From positions 1,860,001 through 1,924,000 of the forward strand of contig NZ_CP108106.1 in assembly GCF_041435195.1 (NCBI RefSeq): a stretch of DNA of 64,000 nucleotides, in the 5' to 3' direction. Below are positions 41,041 through 49,929 of the stretch, piece after piece; positions within the stretch are counted from its first letter, which is position 1, and each line of letters starts with the position of its first letter. Below the pieces are notes generated by a model, which searched no databases, had not been told where the DNA came from, and saw only the letters and a list, made by a program, of their open reading frames with translations. This DNA is from Streptomyces sp. NBC_00224. GTDB taxonomy: Bacteria; Actinomycetota; Actinomycetes; Streptomycetales; Streptomycetaceae. The position numbers and the translations under genes are program-made.

Positions 41041-42254
41041 CCGTCCGACTGCACTGGTTCCTGCCCACCGGCGGTGACGGCCGCACCCTGGTCGACCGCC
41101 ACGCGTACACCGACGGCGGGATCAAACGCTCCCGGATCACCCCGGTCAGCGGGGTCCGCGCACCCGACGTCGACTATCTGGTCCAGATCGCCAAGGCAGC
41201 CGAGCAGTTGGGGTTCGAGGCGGTCCTCACCCCGACCGGGACCTGGTGCGAGGACGCCTGGCTGACCACGGTCGCCCTCTCCCAGCACACCGAGCGGCTG
41301 AAGTTCCTGGTGGCGTTCCGCCCGGGCGTGATCTCGCCGGTGCTCGCCGCGCAGATGGCCGCGACCTACCAGCGCATCACCCGGGGGCGGCTCCTCCTGA
41401 ACGTCGTCACCGGCGGCGACTCCACCGAACAGCGGCGCTTCGGCGACCACTTGGACCACGACCGCCGCTACGCCCGTACGTCGGAGTTCCTCTCGGTGGT
41501 ACGGGGTGTCTGGCGCGGGCAGCCGTACGACTTCGACGGAGAGCACTACCAGGTGGCGGGCGGGCTCACCGCACTGCCGCCGGACCCGCTGCCGGAGATC
41601 TTCTTCGGCGGCTCGTCGGCCGCCGCCGGGCCGGTCGCGGCCGATCACGCCGACGTCTATCTCACCTGGGGCGAGCCGCCCGCGCAGGTCAAGGAGAAGA
41701 TCGACTGGATCCGCGGGCTGGCCGAGGAGCGCGGTCGCACCGTCCGGTTCGGCATCCGGCTGCACACCATCTCGCGCGACTCGGCGCGCGAGGCGTGGGC
41801 GACGGCGCACCGGCTGCTCGACGACCTCGACCCCGCGACGGTCGCCGCCGCCCAGCAGGCGCTCGGCAAGAGCGAGTCGGTCGGCCAGCAGCGGATGCTG
41901 GCGCTGCACGGAGGCGGCTCACTGGAGCGCGACAAGCTGGAGATCTCCCCGAACCTGTGGGCGGGCGTGGGCCTGGTGCGGGGCGGCGCGGGCACCGCGC
42001 TGGTGGGCAGCCACGGCGAGGTGGCGGACCGGATCGAGGAGTACCACGACCTGGGGATCGAGCACTTCGTGCTCTCGGGCTATCCGCATCTGGAGGAGGC
42101 GTACTGGTTCGGCGAGGGCGTCACCCCCGAGCTCGCCGCGCGGGGCCTGCTGCCCACGGTCCCGGCCTCCCCGCTGCTCGGCGTACCGGCGGCCAACGGG
42201 CGCCCCGCCTCGGCGCCCGGCGGGGCTCCGCTGCTGGTGGGAGGGGGTCGGTAG
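41037..42254 (+). CDS. ssuD: FMNH2-dependent alkanesulfonate monooxygenase
   Basis: 405 residues from ATG 41037 (ATGA overlap with ssuA). Bacterial luciferase-like barrel: LHWFLPTGGDGRTLVD at the start, AAEQLGFEAVLTPTGTWCED, LKFLVAFRPGVISPVLAAQM, LLNVVTGGDSTEQRRFGDHL and HFVLSGYPHLEEAYWFGEGV. These are close to E. coli SsuD, including the conserved Cys in TGTWCED. It desulfonates alkanesulfonates to aldehyde plus sulfite using FMNH2 and O2. The C-terminal ~30 residues are an additional low-complexity tail. No flavin reductase (SsuE) is adjacent. Confidence 0.92.
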   Translation: MTVRLHWFLPTGGDGRTLVDRHAYTDGGIKRSRITPVSGVRAPDVDYLVQIAKAAEQLGFEAVLTPTGTWCEDAWLTTVALSQHTERLKFLVAFRPGVISPVLAAQMAATYQRITRGRLLLNVVTGGDSTEQRRFGDHLDHDRRYARTSEFLSVVRGVWRGQPYDFDGEHYQVAGGLTALPPDPLPEIFFGGSSAAAGPVAADHADVYLTWGEPPAQVKEKIDWIRGLAEERGRTVRFGIRLHTISRDSAREAWATAHRLLDDLDPATVAAAQQALGKSESVGQQRMLALHGGGSLERDKLEISPNLWAGVGLVRGGAGTALVGSHGEVADRIEEYHDLGIEHFVLSGYPHLEEAYWFGEGVTPELAARGLLPTVPASPLLGVPAANGRPASAPGGAPLLVGGGR

Positions 42255-42308
42255 GGGCGGGCGCCGCCCTCCGGGAAGATCCACGCACCCCCCTTGGTTG
42301 GTAGAACC

Positions 42309-43394
42309 GTGAACGACTTCGGGGCACAGGACGTGGACGTGGTGGTCATCGGCGCCGGACAGGCGGGTCTGTCCGGCGCCTACCATCTGCGCCGGGCGGG
42401 GTTCGAGCCGGACCGCGACTTCGTGGTCCTCGACCACGCGCCCCGGCCGGGCGGCGCCTGGCAGTTCCGCTGGCCCTCGCTGACGTACGGCAAGGTGCAC
42501 GGGATGCACGCGCTGCCCGGCATGGAGCTGACCGGCGCGGACCCGGCCCGGCCCTCCTCGGAGGTGATCGGGGAGTACTTCACCGACTACGAGGACGCCT
42601 TCGGCCTGCGGGTGCACCGGCCGGTCGAGGTGAGCGCGGTACGGGAGGGCGAGGGCGGGCGGCTGCGCGTCGAGACGTCCGAGGGCGTGTACGCCACGCG
42701 CGCGCTGATCAACGCCACCGGCACCTGGGACCGGCCGTTCTGGCCCCGCTACCCGGGCCAGGAGACGTTCCGGGGACGCCAGCTGCACACCGCCGACTAC
42801 CCGGGACCCGAGGAGTTCGCGGGGCAGCGTGTGGTCGTGGTCGGCGGCGGCGCCTCCGGCACCCAGCACCTGATGGAGATCGCCGACCACGCGGCCGCCA
42901 CGACGTGGGTGACCCGGCGCCCGCCCGTCTTCCGGGAAGGCCCGTTCACCGAGGAGTGGGGGCGGGCGGCGGTCGCGATGGTCGAGGAGCGCGTACGCCA
43001 GGGGCTGGCGCCGATGAGCGTGGTCTCGGTGACCGGTCTGCCGGTGAACGACGCGATCCTGGCGGCCCGCGCGAAGGGCGTCCTGGACCGGCTGCCGATG
43101 TTCGACCGGATCACGCCGACCGGTGTGGCCTGGGACGACGGGCGGACCGTGGAGGCCGATGTGATCCTCTGGGCGACCGGGTTCCGGCCGGTGATCGACC
43201 ATCTCGCGCCGCTGAAGCTGCGCACGCCGGGCGGCGGCATCCAGATCGAGGGCACCCGGGCCGTGAAGGACGAGCGGGTGCATCTGGTCGGCTATGGACC
43301 CTCCGCGTCCACGATCGGGGCGAATCGCGCTGGGCGCGCTGCCGTTCGGGAGATCAAGGCGCTGCTGAGTGCGCCGCCGCTGGAAGTGGCGTGA
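42309..43394 (+). CDS. FAD/NAD(P)-dependent monooxygenase (CzcO/FMO-like)
   Basis: 361 residues from GTG 42309; an in-frame TTG 15 bases earlier is possible. The FAD loop GAGQAGLSGAYHL is at about 15-27, the middle NATGTWDRPFWPRYPGQ is an FMO-like bridging segment, and a second dinucleotide loop VVGGGASGTQHL lies at ~178-189; ATGFRPVIDHLAPL is the C-terminal ATGY/F motif. The family oxygenates N, S or ketone substrates. Position behind ssuD suggests a role with organosulfur compounds, perhaps as an S-oxygenase or flavin-supplying enzyme, but this is inference. Confidence 0.8.
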   Translation: MNDFGAQDVDVVVIGAGQAGLSGAYHLRRAGFEPDRDFVVLDHAPRPGGAWQFRWPSLTYGKVHGMHALPGMELTGADPARPSSEVIGEYFTDYEDAFGLRVHRPVEVSAVREGEGGRLRVETSEGVYATRALINATGTWDRPFWPRYPGQETFRGRQLHTADYPGPEEFAGQRVVVVGGGASGTQHLMEIADHAAATTWVTRRPPVFREGPFTEEWGRAAVAMVEERVRQGLAPMSVVSVTGLPVNDAILAARAKGVLDRLPMFDRITPTGVAWDDGRTVEADVILWATGFRPVIDHLAPLKLRTPGGGIQIEGTRAVKDERVHLVGYGPSASTIGANRAGRAAVREIKALLSAPPLEVA

Positions 43395-43432
43395 TGCGTC
43401 TGCGGGCTGTCTTGGGCTGGTCGCGCAGTTCC

Positions 43433-43460
43433 CCGCGCCCCCAAAAAAGCGGGGGCGCGG
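43433..43460. terminator. Bidirectional terminator hairpin
   Basis: CCGCGCCCCC (43433-43442) and GGGGGCGCGG (43451-43460) are perfect 10-bp arms around a loop with six A residues. It lies between the convergent monooxygenase and mltG genes, 5 bases before the mltG stop. The A6 run reads as U6 on the minus strand. Confidence 0.85.
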
Positions 43461-43465
43461 CTGGG

Positions 43466-44296
43466 CTAGCCCCCTGAGCTGCTCCGGAGCTTATTGAACT
43501 CCCTTACGTTCCGCTGCTGTTCCGCATAGTCCGCCGTGAAGCGCGTGTCCCCGGGGGCCACCGTGACGAAGTACAGCCAGTCCCCCGGCGGCGGGGCGAT
43601 CGCCGCGTTCAGCGCCTGCTGCCCCGGGTTGCCGATCGGTGTCGGCGGCAGACCGCCACGCGCATAGGTGTTGTACGGGCTGTCGGCGCGGGTGTCGGCG
43701 TGGGTGGTGGTCAGGGTGGAGCGGTTGAGCGCGTAGTTGAGCGTCGAGTCCATCTGCAGCGGCATGCCCTTGGCCAGCCGGTTGAGGACGACGCGGGAGA
43801 CCTTGCCCATGTCGGCCGCCGTGTCGGCCTCGGCCTGCACGATGCTGGCGACGACCACGGTCTGATAGACCGTCATGCCGTGGCGCCGGGCGCCGACGCC
43901 GATGTGGTCCTTGCCGAACCGCTTGTTGGCGGTGTCGACCATATAGGCGAGCAGCCCGCCCGGGGTGGTCTTCTTGGTGACCGGATAGGTGGCCGGGAAG
44001 AGATAGCCCTCGGGGTTGCCACGGGCGTCGGCCGGGAGGGCGAGCCCGGCCTCGGACGCCGCCCGGCCGGTGGTGCCCGCCTCCACCCCGAGGCTCTTGT
44101 CGACCGCCGCGTACACCTGCCCGGCCCGCCAGCCCTCCGGGACGACCAGGGACTTCACCTTGCCGCCGGTCTCCCGCAGCACCAGGACGAGCACCGCGGC
44201 CCCCACCACGAGCAGCAGGCCGAGCGCGGCGAGGAGCAGCCGGCCGCGCCGGGTGAACCGGGTCCGGGGCCCGGACCTACGCGTGGACGCCGTCAT
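43466..44296 (-). CDS. mltG: MltG-like endolytic murein transglycosylase, short paralogue
   Basis: 276 residues. One membrane helix at about 20-40 follows a basic tail. The YceG/MltG domain shows GNPEGYLFPATYPV, VVASIVQAEADTAADMGKVS, RLAKGMPLQMDSTLNYAL and GLPPTPIGNPGQQALNAAIA. The E. coli active-site region ASIVEKE reads ASIVQAE here, keeping the second Glu. The usual LysM-like N-terminal region is very short, so it is smaller than the main Streptomyces MltG. It cleaves nascent glycan strands to end their growth. Monocistronic; next to an unrelated ABC exporter. Confidence 0.88.
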   Translation of the reverse strand: MTASTRRSGPRTRFTRRGRLLLAALGLLLVVGAAVLVLVLRETGGKVKSLVVPEGWRAGQVYAAVDKSLGVEAGTTGRAASEAGLALPADARGNPEGYLFPATYPVTKKTTPGGLLAYMVDTANKRFGKDHIGVGARRHGMTVYQTVVVASIVQAEADTAADMGKVSRVVLNRLAKGMPLQMDSTLNYALNRSTLTTTHADTRADSPYNTYARGGLPPTPIGNPGQQALNAAIAPPPGDWLYFVTVAPGDTRFTADYAEQQRNVREFNKLRSSSGG

Positions 44297-44323
44297 ACGG
44301 GCACGCTATCCCGGCGGACCCCG

Positions 44324-46129
44324 TCAGGAGGCGACCGGCGCCAGCCGTGCGTCGCGGCGCACCAGCGCCGCGTATTTGCCGTCCTGGTCGAGCAGTTGCT
44401 CGTGCGTCCCGCGCTCGGCTGTCCGGCCGCCGTCCAGTACGACGATCTGGTCGGCGTCGCGGACGGTGGAGAGCCGGTGCGCGATGGTGATCGTGGTACG
44501 GCCCGCCGAGAGCGCGTCGATGGCCTGCTGCACGGCGTGTTCGGTACGGGTGTCCAGTGCGCTGGTCGCCTCGTCGAGGATGAGGACGGGCGGGTCGCGC
44601 AGGATCGTCCGGGCGATGGCGAGCCGCTGCTTCTCGCCGCCGGAGAATCGGTAGCCGCGCTCGCCGACCACCGTGTCGTAGCCGTCGGGCAGGGAGGCGA
44701 TGTGGTCGTGGATCTGGGCCGCGCGGGCGGCCGCCTCCAGTTCCTCGTCGGTGGCGTCGGGCTTGGCGAAGCGCAGGTTGTCGGCGACGGAGGAGTGGAA
44801 GAGGTAGGTCTCCTGGGAGACCACGCCGACCGCGCGCGCGAGGGTGTCGAAGTCCAGGTCGCGGACGTCGACGCCGTCGAGCGTGACCCGTCCGCCCGTC
44901 ACGTCGTACAGCCGTGGCACCAGATAGCTGAGCGTGGACTTCCCTGAGCCGGTGGGGCCGACGACGGCGAGGCTGCCGCCGGCCGGGACGGCCAGGTCGA
45001 CCCCGCTGAGCGTCGGGCCGCTCTTCTCGTCGTAACTGAAGTCGACCGACTCGAAGCGGATCTCGCCGCGCACCTTCTCCAGGCGGACCGGCTGCTCGGT
45101 TTCGGTGATGTCGACCGGCAGGTCGAGGTACTCGAAGATGCGCTGGAACAGGGCGAGCGAGGTCTGCATCTGCACCCCGGTGGAGAGCAGGCTCACGGCG
45201 GGCCGGAACAGGCCCTGCTGGAGCGAGACGAACGCGACGAGCGTGCCGATGGAGACCGCGGGGCCGCCGGACTGCAGGGCGAGGCCCGCGGCCCAGTAGA
45301 TGACGGCGGGCATGGCGGCCATGACGATGCCTATGGTCGACATCCGCCACCGCCCGGCCATGCTGGAGCGCACTTCGAGGTCGACCAGGCGCTCGGACTC
45401 GGCCGCGAAGGACTTGGTGAGCGAGTCGGCGCGGCCCATGGTGCGGCCGAGCAGGATGCCGCTGACCGACAGCGACTCGGTGACCTCGGCGGCCATCGCG
45501 GCCATCTGCTTCTGGCGCTGGGTCGTGATCCTCTTGCGCTCGCGCCCGACCTTGCGGCTGATCCAGACGAAGACCGGCAGCAGGAGCAGCGAGACGACGG
45601 TCAGCCGCCAGTCGAGGGCCAGCATGGCGACGACGGTGGCGATCACGGCCGTGAGGTTGGAGACGAGCGAGGTGGCGGTGGAGGTGACGGTCGCCTGCAT
45701 GCCGCCGATGTCGTTGGCGATACGGGACTGGACCTCGCCGGTCCGGGTCCGGGTGAAGAAGGCGAGCGGCATCCGCTGGAGCTGTGCGTAGACACCGGTG
45801 CGCAGGTCGTGCATCACGCGCTGGCCGACGGTCGTCGAGATCAGCGTCTGCAGGACGCCGAAGACGCCGGTGACGACGGCGGTCGCGAGCATGCCCAGGG
45901 CGAGCAGGCTGAGCAACCCGGTGCGGCCCTGCGGGATGGCGACGTCCAGGATCTCGCGCAGCAGGAACGGCGAGGCGACCGAGACGAGTGAGGACGCGGC
46001 GACCAGCAGGCCGACGACGGCCAGCCGACCGCGGTAGGGGCGGAAGAGCCGCAGGATCCGCCGCGTCTGGGCGGGCGGCTGTTCGCGGTCACGGGACGGG
46101 GGCGTCCAGGGGGATTCCTCGGGGTGCAT
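44324..46129 (-). CDS. ABC exporter, fused permease and ATPase
   Basis: 601 residues from ATG 46129, with GAAGGAG just upstream. A type IV exporter with six helices at about 35-330 and an ATPase at 365-595: Walker A GPTGSGKST, signature FSGGEKQRLAIARTI, Walker B VLILDEATSALD, and switch His IAHRLSTV. All motifs intact, so it can act as a homodimer. Divergent from a MarR regulator, it is probably a multidrug or lipid exporter under MarR control. Confidence 0.9.
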   Translation of the reverse strand: MHPEESPWTPPSRDREQPPAQTRRILRLFRPYRGRLAVVGLLVAASSLVSVASPFLLREILDVAIPQGRTGLLSLLALGMLATAVVTGVFGVLQTLISTTVGQRVMHDLRTGVYAQLQRMPLAFFTRTRTGEVQSRIANDIGGMQATVTSTATSLVSNLTAVIATVVAMLALDWRLTVVSLLLLPVFVWISRKVGRERKRITTQRQKQMAAMAAEVTESLSVSGILLGRTMGRADSLTKSFAAESERLVDLEVRSSMAGRWRMSTIGIVMAAMPAVIYWAAGLALQSGGPAVSIGTLVAFVSLQQGLFRPAVSLLSTGVQMQTSLALFQRIFEYLDLPVDITETEQPVRLEKVRGEIRFESVDFSYDEKSGPTLSGVDLAVPAGGSLAVVGPTGSGKSTLSYLVPRLYDVTGGRVTLDGVDVRDLDFDTLARAVGVVSQETYLFHSSVADNLRFAKPDATDEELEAAARAAQIHDHIASLPDGYDTVVGERGYRFSGGEKQRLAIARTILRDPPVLILDEATSALDTRTEHAVQQAIDALSAGRTTITIAHRLSTVRDADQIVVLDGGRTAERGTHEQLLDQDGKYAALVRRDARLAPVAS

Positions 46130-46194
46130 GGGCTCCTTCGAAGGGGTGGGACGGCAGGACGGACAGGACTCTGACTCCGACTCTGACTTCGGCT

Positions 46195-46253
46195 TTGTGG
46201 AGCATAGCTCACTGTTACCTATACTCACAATGAACAAGGTCCTGATATTGTTC
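46195..46253. promoter_or_regulatory. Divergent promoter region with MarR-type palindrome
   Basis: GAACAA (46232-46237) and TTGTTC (46248-46253) form perfect arms with a 10-nt spacer, ending 4 bases before the MarR ATG. A TATACT at 46220-46225 with TTGTGG at 46195-46200 could be the MarR promoter; on the other strand TTGTGA and TATGCT are 18 apart and face the ABC gene. This region is unusually AT-rich for the window. Confidence 0.55.
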
Positions 46254-46257
46254 CCGT

Positions 46258-46701
46258 ATGAGCACCACCGACGCCGACGGCGTGCTGGCCGAGCAACTGC
46301 TCCGGCTCACCCGCCGACTCCACCGCATCCACAAACAGCACCTGGAGCCGGTCGGCATCACCCCCGCCCAGTCCCGGCTGCTGCGGACGGTCGCGCACTA
46401 CGAGAGTCCGCCCCGCATGGCCGATCTCGCCGCCCGTCTTGAGGTGGTCCCGCGCGCCGTGACCACCCTGGTCGACGGGCTGGAGGAGAGTGGCAACGTG
46501 CGCCGGGTCCCCGACCCGACCAACCGCCGCGTGGTGCGCATCGAGCTCACCGACACCGGCCGGGCGACGCTGCGTTCGCTGCGCGGCGCGCGCCGGGGCG
46601 CGGCGGAGGAGATCCTGGCGCCCCTGACCGCCGACCAGCGCGAGGTGCTCGGCGGTCTGCTGTCCGCTCTGGTCGACGGAGTGCCGGAGCGCCGCTGCTG
46701 A
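46258..46701 (+). CDS. MarR-family regulator
   Basis: 147 residues from ATG 46258; no ribosome site precedes it and a palindrome ends 4 bases upstream, so translation could be leaderless. Winged helix: GITPAQSRLLRTVAHYESPP, then RMADLAARLEVVPRAVTTLV (recognition helix) and the wing RVPDPTNRRVVRIELTDTG. It probably represses the divergent ABC exporter until bound by a toxic ligand. The next gene begins 13 bases later but is unrelated. Confidence 0.88.
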   Translation: MSTTDADGVLAEQLLRLTRRLHRIHKQHLEPVGITPAQSRLLRTVAHYESPPRMADLAARLEVVPRAVTTLVDGLEESGNVRRVPDPTNRRVVRIELTDTGRATLRSLRGARRGAAEEILAPLTADQREVLGGLLSALVDGVPERRC

Positions 46702-46714
46702 GGGGATCCGCCGT

Positions 46715-49675
46715 ATGCCGCTCCTGGAGCCGAAGCCGCAAGCCCTGCGCCCCTCCGGGCGGCGCACCGAGTCCCCCGACCGGGTCCCGGACCGGCTCGC
46801 GGGCGGCACCCCGGAGCCGCTGCGCGGTGAGCTGACCGCCCTGCTCGGCGCCGAGAAGGTGCTGTGGAAGGTCTCCGACCTGGTGCGGTACGCCTCGGAC
46901 GCCAGCCCGTACCGCTTCGTTCCCCAGGTCGTGGTGGTCGCCGAGGACATCGACGACATCTCGGCCGTCCTGTCGTACGCGCACGGAAAGCGCCGCGAGG
47001 TCGTCTTCCGGGCGGCCGGGACCAGCCTCAACGGCCAGGCGCAGGGCGAGGACATCCTGGTGGACGTGCGCCGCCACTGGGCCGGTGTCGAGGTCCTGGA
47101 CGGCGGCGCCCGCGCCCGGGTCCGGCCCGGCACGACCGTCGCGCGGGCCAACGCGGCGCTCGCCCGGCACGGCCGCGTCCTCGGCCCCGACCCGGCCAGC
47201 GCACTCGCCTGCACGATCGGCGGGGTCGTCGCCAACAACGCCTCCGGGATGACGGCGGGCACGACCCGGAACTCGTACCGCACGGTCGCCTCGCTCACCT
47301 TCGTCCTGCCGAGCGGCACCGTGGTCGACACCGGCGACCCGCGCGCCGACGAGGACCTGGCGCACGCCGAACCCCGCCTGTGCGCGGGGCTGCTGGCACT
47401 GAAGGCGGAGATCGAGGCGGACCCGGAGCTCACCGCCCGGATCCGCGCCAAGTACGCGATCAAGAACACCAACGGCTACCGGCTCGACGCGTTCCTCGAC
47501 GGCTCGACGCCGGTGGAGATCCTGCGCGGGCTGATGGTCGGCTCCGAGGGCACCTTCGGCTTCATCTCCGAGGTCGTCTTCGACACCGTGCCGCTGGAGC
47601 GCCGACTCAGCACGGCACTGCTCTTCTTCCCCGCGCTCCCGTCCGCCGCCGCCGCGGTGCCGCTGTTCAACAAGGCCGGGGCGCTCGCCGTGGAGCTGAT
47701 CGACGGCAACACCCTGCGCGCCTCGGTGAGCGTGGCGGGCGTCCCCGCCGACTGGGCCGCGCTGCCCAGGGAGACGGCCGCGCTGCTCGTGGAGTTCCGC
47801 GCGCCGGACGAGGCGGGCCGCGAGGCGTACGAGCGGGCCGCGGCCCAGGTGCTCGCCGGGCTCGACCTGGTCGCCCCGGTCGCCTCGGTGACCAACGCGT
47901 TCACCCGGGACGCCGGGGCGATCGCCGGTTACTGGAAGGCCCGCAAGGCGTTCGTGACGGCGGTCGGCGGCTCCCGCCCAGCCGGTACGACCCTGATCAC
48001 CGAGGACTTCGCGGTGCCGCCGGCCCGGCTCGCCGAGGCCTGCGAGGCGCTGCTCGCGCTCCAGGAGACCCATGGCTTCGACGCGGCCGTCGCGGGCCAC
48101 GCGGCCCACGGCAACCTGCACTTCCTGCTGGCGTTCGACGCGGCCGAGCCGTCCGACGTCGAGCGGTACGCCGCGTTCATGGACGACTTCTGCCGCCTCA
48201 CCGTGGAGCGCTTCGACGGCTCGCTGAAGGCCGAGCACGCCACCGGCCGCAACATCGCGCCGTTCCTGGAGCTGGAGTGGGGGCCGAGGGCCACCGAGCT
48301 GATGTGGCGGACCAAGCAGGTCATCGACCCGGACGGGGTGCTCGCGCCGAGGATCGTCCTGGACCGCGACCCGCGCGCCCATCTGCGCGGCCTCAAGACC
48401 ATCCCGAGGGTGGAGCGGGTCGCGGACCCATGCATCGAGTGCGGCTTCTGCGAGCCGACCTGCCCCAGCCGCGACCTGACGACCACACCCCGGCAACGGA
48501 TCGTGCTGCGGCGGGAGATGATGCGCCAGAGCGACGGCTCGCCCGTCCAGGACGCGCTGCTCGACGCGTACGGATACGACGCCGTGGACACCTGCGCGGG
48601 CGACTCGACCTGTGCGCTCGACTGCCCGGTGGGCATCGACACCGGCGCCCTGATGAAGGGCTTCCGCCATCTGCGGCACAGCCCGCGCGAGGAGCGGGCC
48701 GCCGCCCTCACCGCCCGTCACTTCAAGGCCGTCGAGGCCTCGGCGCGCCTCGCGGTGGCCGCCGCCCGTACCATCGGGGACCGCCTCGGCGACCGCGCCC
48801 TCGCGCGCGTGACGGGCCTCGCCCGCAAGGCCGTGCGCCCCGATCTGGTGCCGGAGTGGCTGCCCGAGATCCCGGGCGCCGCCGCCCGCGCCCTGCCCCG
48901 TACGCGACGGGTCGGCGCGAGCGCGGTGTACTACCCGGCGTGCGTCAACCGCATCTTCGGGGAACCCGAGGGCCACCGGGGCCCGTCGCTTCCGCAGGCC
49001 GTGGTGGCTCTCGCCACGCGCGCGGGGAAGCCGGCGTGGATCCCCGAGGACGTGGCGGGCACCTGCTGCGCCACCATCTGGCACTCGAAGGGGTACGAGC
49101 TGGGCAACGCCGTGATGGCCAACCGGATCGTCGAGGCCGCCTGGGGCTGGACGGCCGGCGGCACGCTCCCGCTGGTGGTCGACGCCTCCTCCTGCACCCT
49201 GGGCATCGCGCACGAGGTGGTGCCGTATCTCACCGCGGACAACCGGGAGTTGCACGCCGCTCTGACCGTGGTGGACTCGGTGGTGTGGGCCGCCGAGGAG
49301 CTGCTGCCGCGGCTGACCGTGGTGCGCAGGGCGCGCTCGGCCGTGCTCCATCCGACGTGCTCCATGCGGCATTTGGGCGACGAGGCGCAGCTGCGGGCCG
49401 TCGCCGGGGCCTGTGCGGAGGAGGTCGTGGTGCCGGACGACGCGGGGTGCTGCGCCTTCGCGGGCGACCGGGGGATGCTCCACCAGGAGCTCACCGGGGC
49501 GGCGACCGCACGGGAGGCCGCCGAGGTGACGGGCCGTCACTTCGATGCCCATCTCTCCGCGAACCGGATGTGCGAGATCGGCATGGAGCGGGCGACCGGC
49601 CGCGCCTATGTCTCCGTCCTGCTGGAGCTGGAGCGCGCGACCCGGCCCGGCCCGGAGTATCTGCGGCGCAGCTGA
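46715..49675 (+). CDS. Fused FAD and Fe-S D-lactate (2-hydroxyacid) dehydrogenase
   Basis: 986 residues. The FAD_binding_4 domain spans about 70-215 (AAGTSLNGQAQGEDILVD, TIGGVVANNASGMTAGT), and the FAD-oxidase C-terminal domain about 250-555 (GSEGTFGFISEVVF, GHAAHGNLHFLLAF). Two ferredoxin motifs follow, CIECGFCEPTCPS near 572 and CAGDSTCALDCPVG near 626; then two cysteine-rich CCG-type regions (GTCCATIWHSKGYELGN; DDAGCCAFAGDRG). This is a GlcD-GlcF-type fusion as in Dld-II proteins. It oxidises D-lactate or a related 2-hydroxyacid and feeds electrons to the respiratory chain. Confidence 0.88.
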   Translation: MPLLEPKPQALRPSGRRTESPDRVPDRLAGGTPEPLRGELTALLGAEKVLWKVSDLVRYASDASPYRFVPQVVVVAEDIDDISAVLSYAHGKRREVVFRAAGTSLNGQAQGEDILVDVRRHWAGVEVLDGGARARVRPGTTVARANAALARHGRVLGPDPASALACTIGGVVANNASGMTAGTTRNSYRTVASLTFVLPSGTVVDTGDPRADEDLAHAEPRLCAGLLALKAEIEADPELTARIRAKYAIKNTNGYRLDAFLDGSTPVEILRGLMVGSEGTFGFISEVVFDTVPLERRLSTALLFFPALPSAAAAVPLFNKAGALAVELIDGNTLRASVSVAGVPADWAALPRETAALLVEFRAPDEAGREAYERAAAQVLAGLDLVAPVASVTNAFTRDAGAIAGYWKARKAFVTAVGGSRPAGTTLITEDFAVPPARLAEACEALLALQETHGFDAAVAGHAAHGNLHFLLAFDAAEPSDVERYAAFMDDFCRLTVERFDGSLKAEHATGRNIAPFLELEWGPRATELMWRTKQVIDPDGVLAPRIVLDRDPRAHLRGLKTIPRVERVADPCIECGFCEPTCPSRDLTTTPRQRIVLRREMMRQSDGSPVQDALLDAYGYDAVDTCAGDSTCALDCPVGIDTGALMKGFRHLRHSPREERAAALTARHFKAVEASARLAVAAARTIGDRLGDRALARVTGLARKAVRPDLVPEWLPEIPGAAARALPRTRRVGASAVYYPACVNRIFGEPEGHRGPSLPQAVVALATRAGKPAWIPEDVAGTCCATIWHSKGYELGNAVMANRIVEAAWGWTAGGTLPLVVDASSCTLGIAHEVVPYLTADNRELHAALTVVDSVVWAAEELLPRLTVVRRARSAVLHPTCSMRHLGDEAQLRAVAGACAEEVVVPDDAGCCAFAGDRGMLHQELTGAATAREAAEVTGRHFDAHLSANRMCEIGMERATGRAYVSVLLELERATRPGPEYLRRS

Positions 49676-49929
49676 CCCGGCACCCTTGTCGCGCGCGGGC
49701 CAACAGGACTGACGGGCCGTCACCGACCCGTCCGCGCCCTTTCCCCGCGCCTCCCACGACCCGGGCGTATCCGGACGTACCGTGACGTGGTGCAGCGGTG
49801 TACCTTCCCGGGGCGGCCCCGAGCGTCGACAGGCCCCCTTGCGCGGCAGCAGCCCCAACAACCATGGTCCTTACCGAGGTTCGTCCAACGCCGCGCAGAA
49901 ATCAGCTCCCTCTCTTTTCAGGAGACTCG

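Noticed and set aside
46547..49861. Minus-strand frame of ~1100 codons
   Set aside because: Antisense to the FAD/Fe-S dehydrogenase; no motif of its own.
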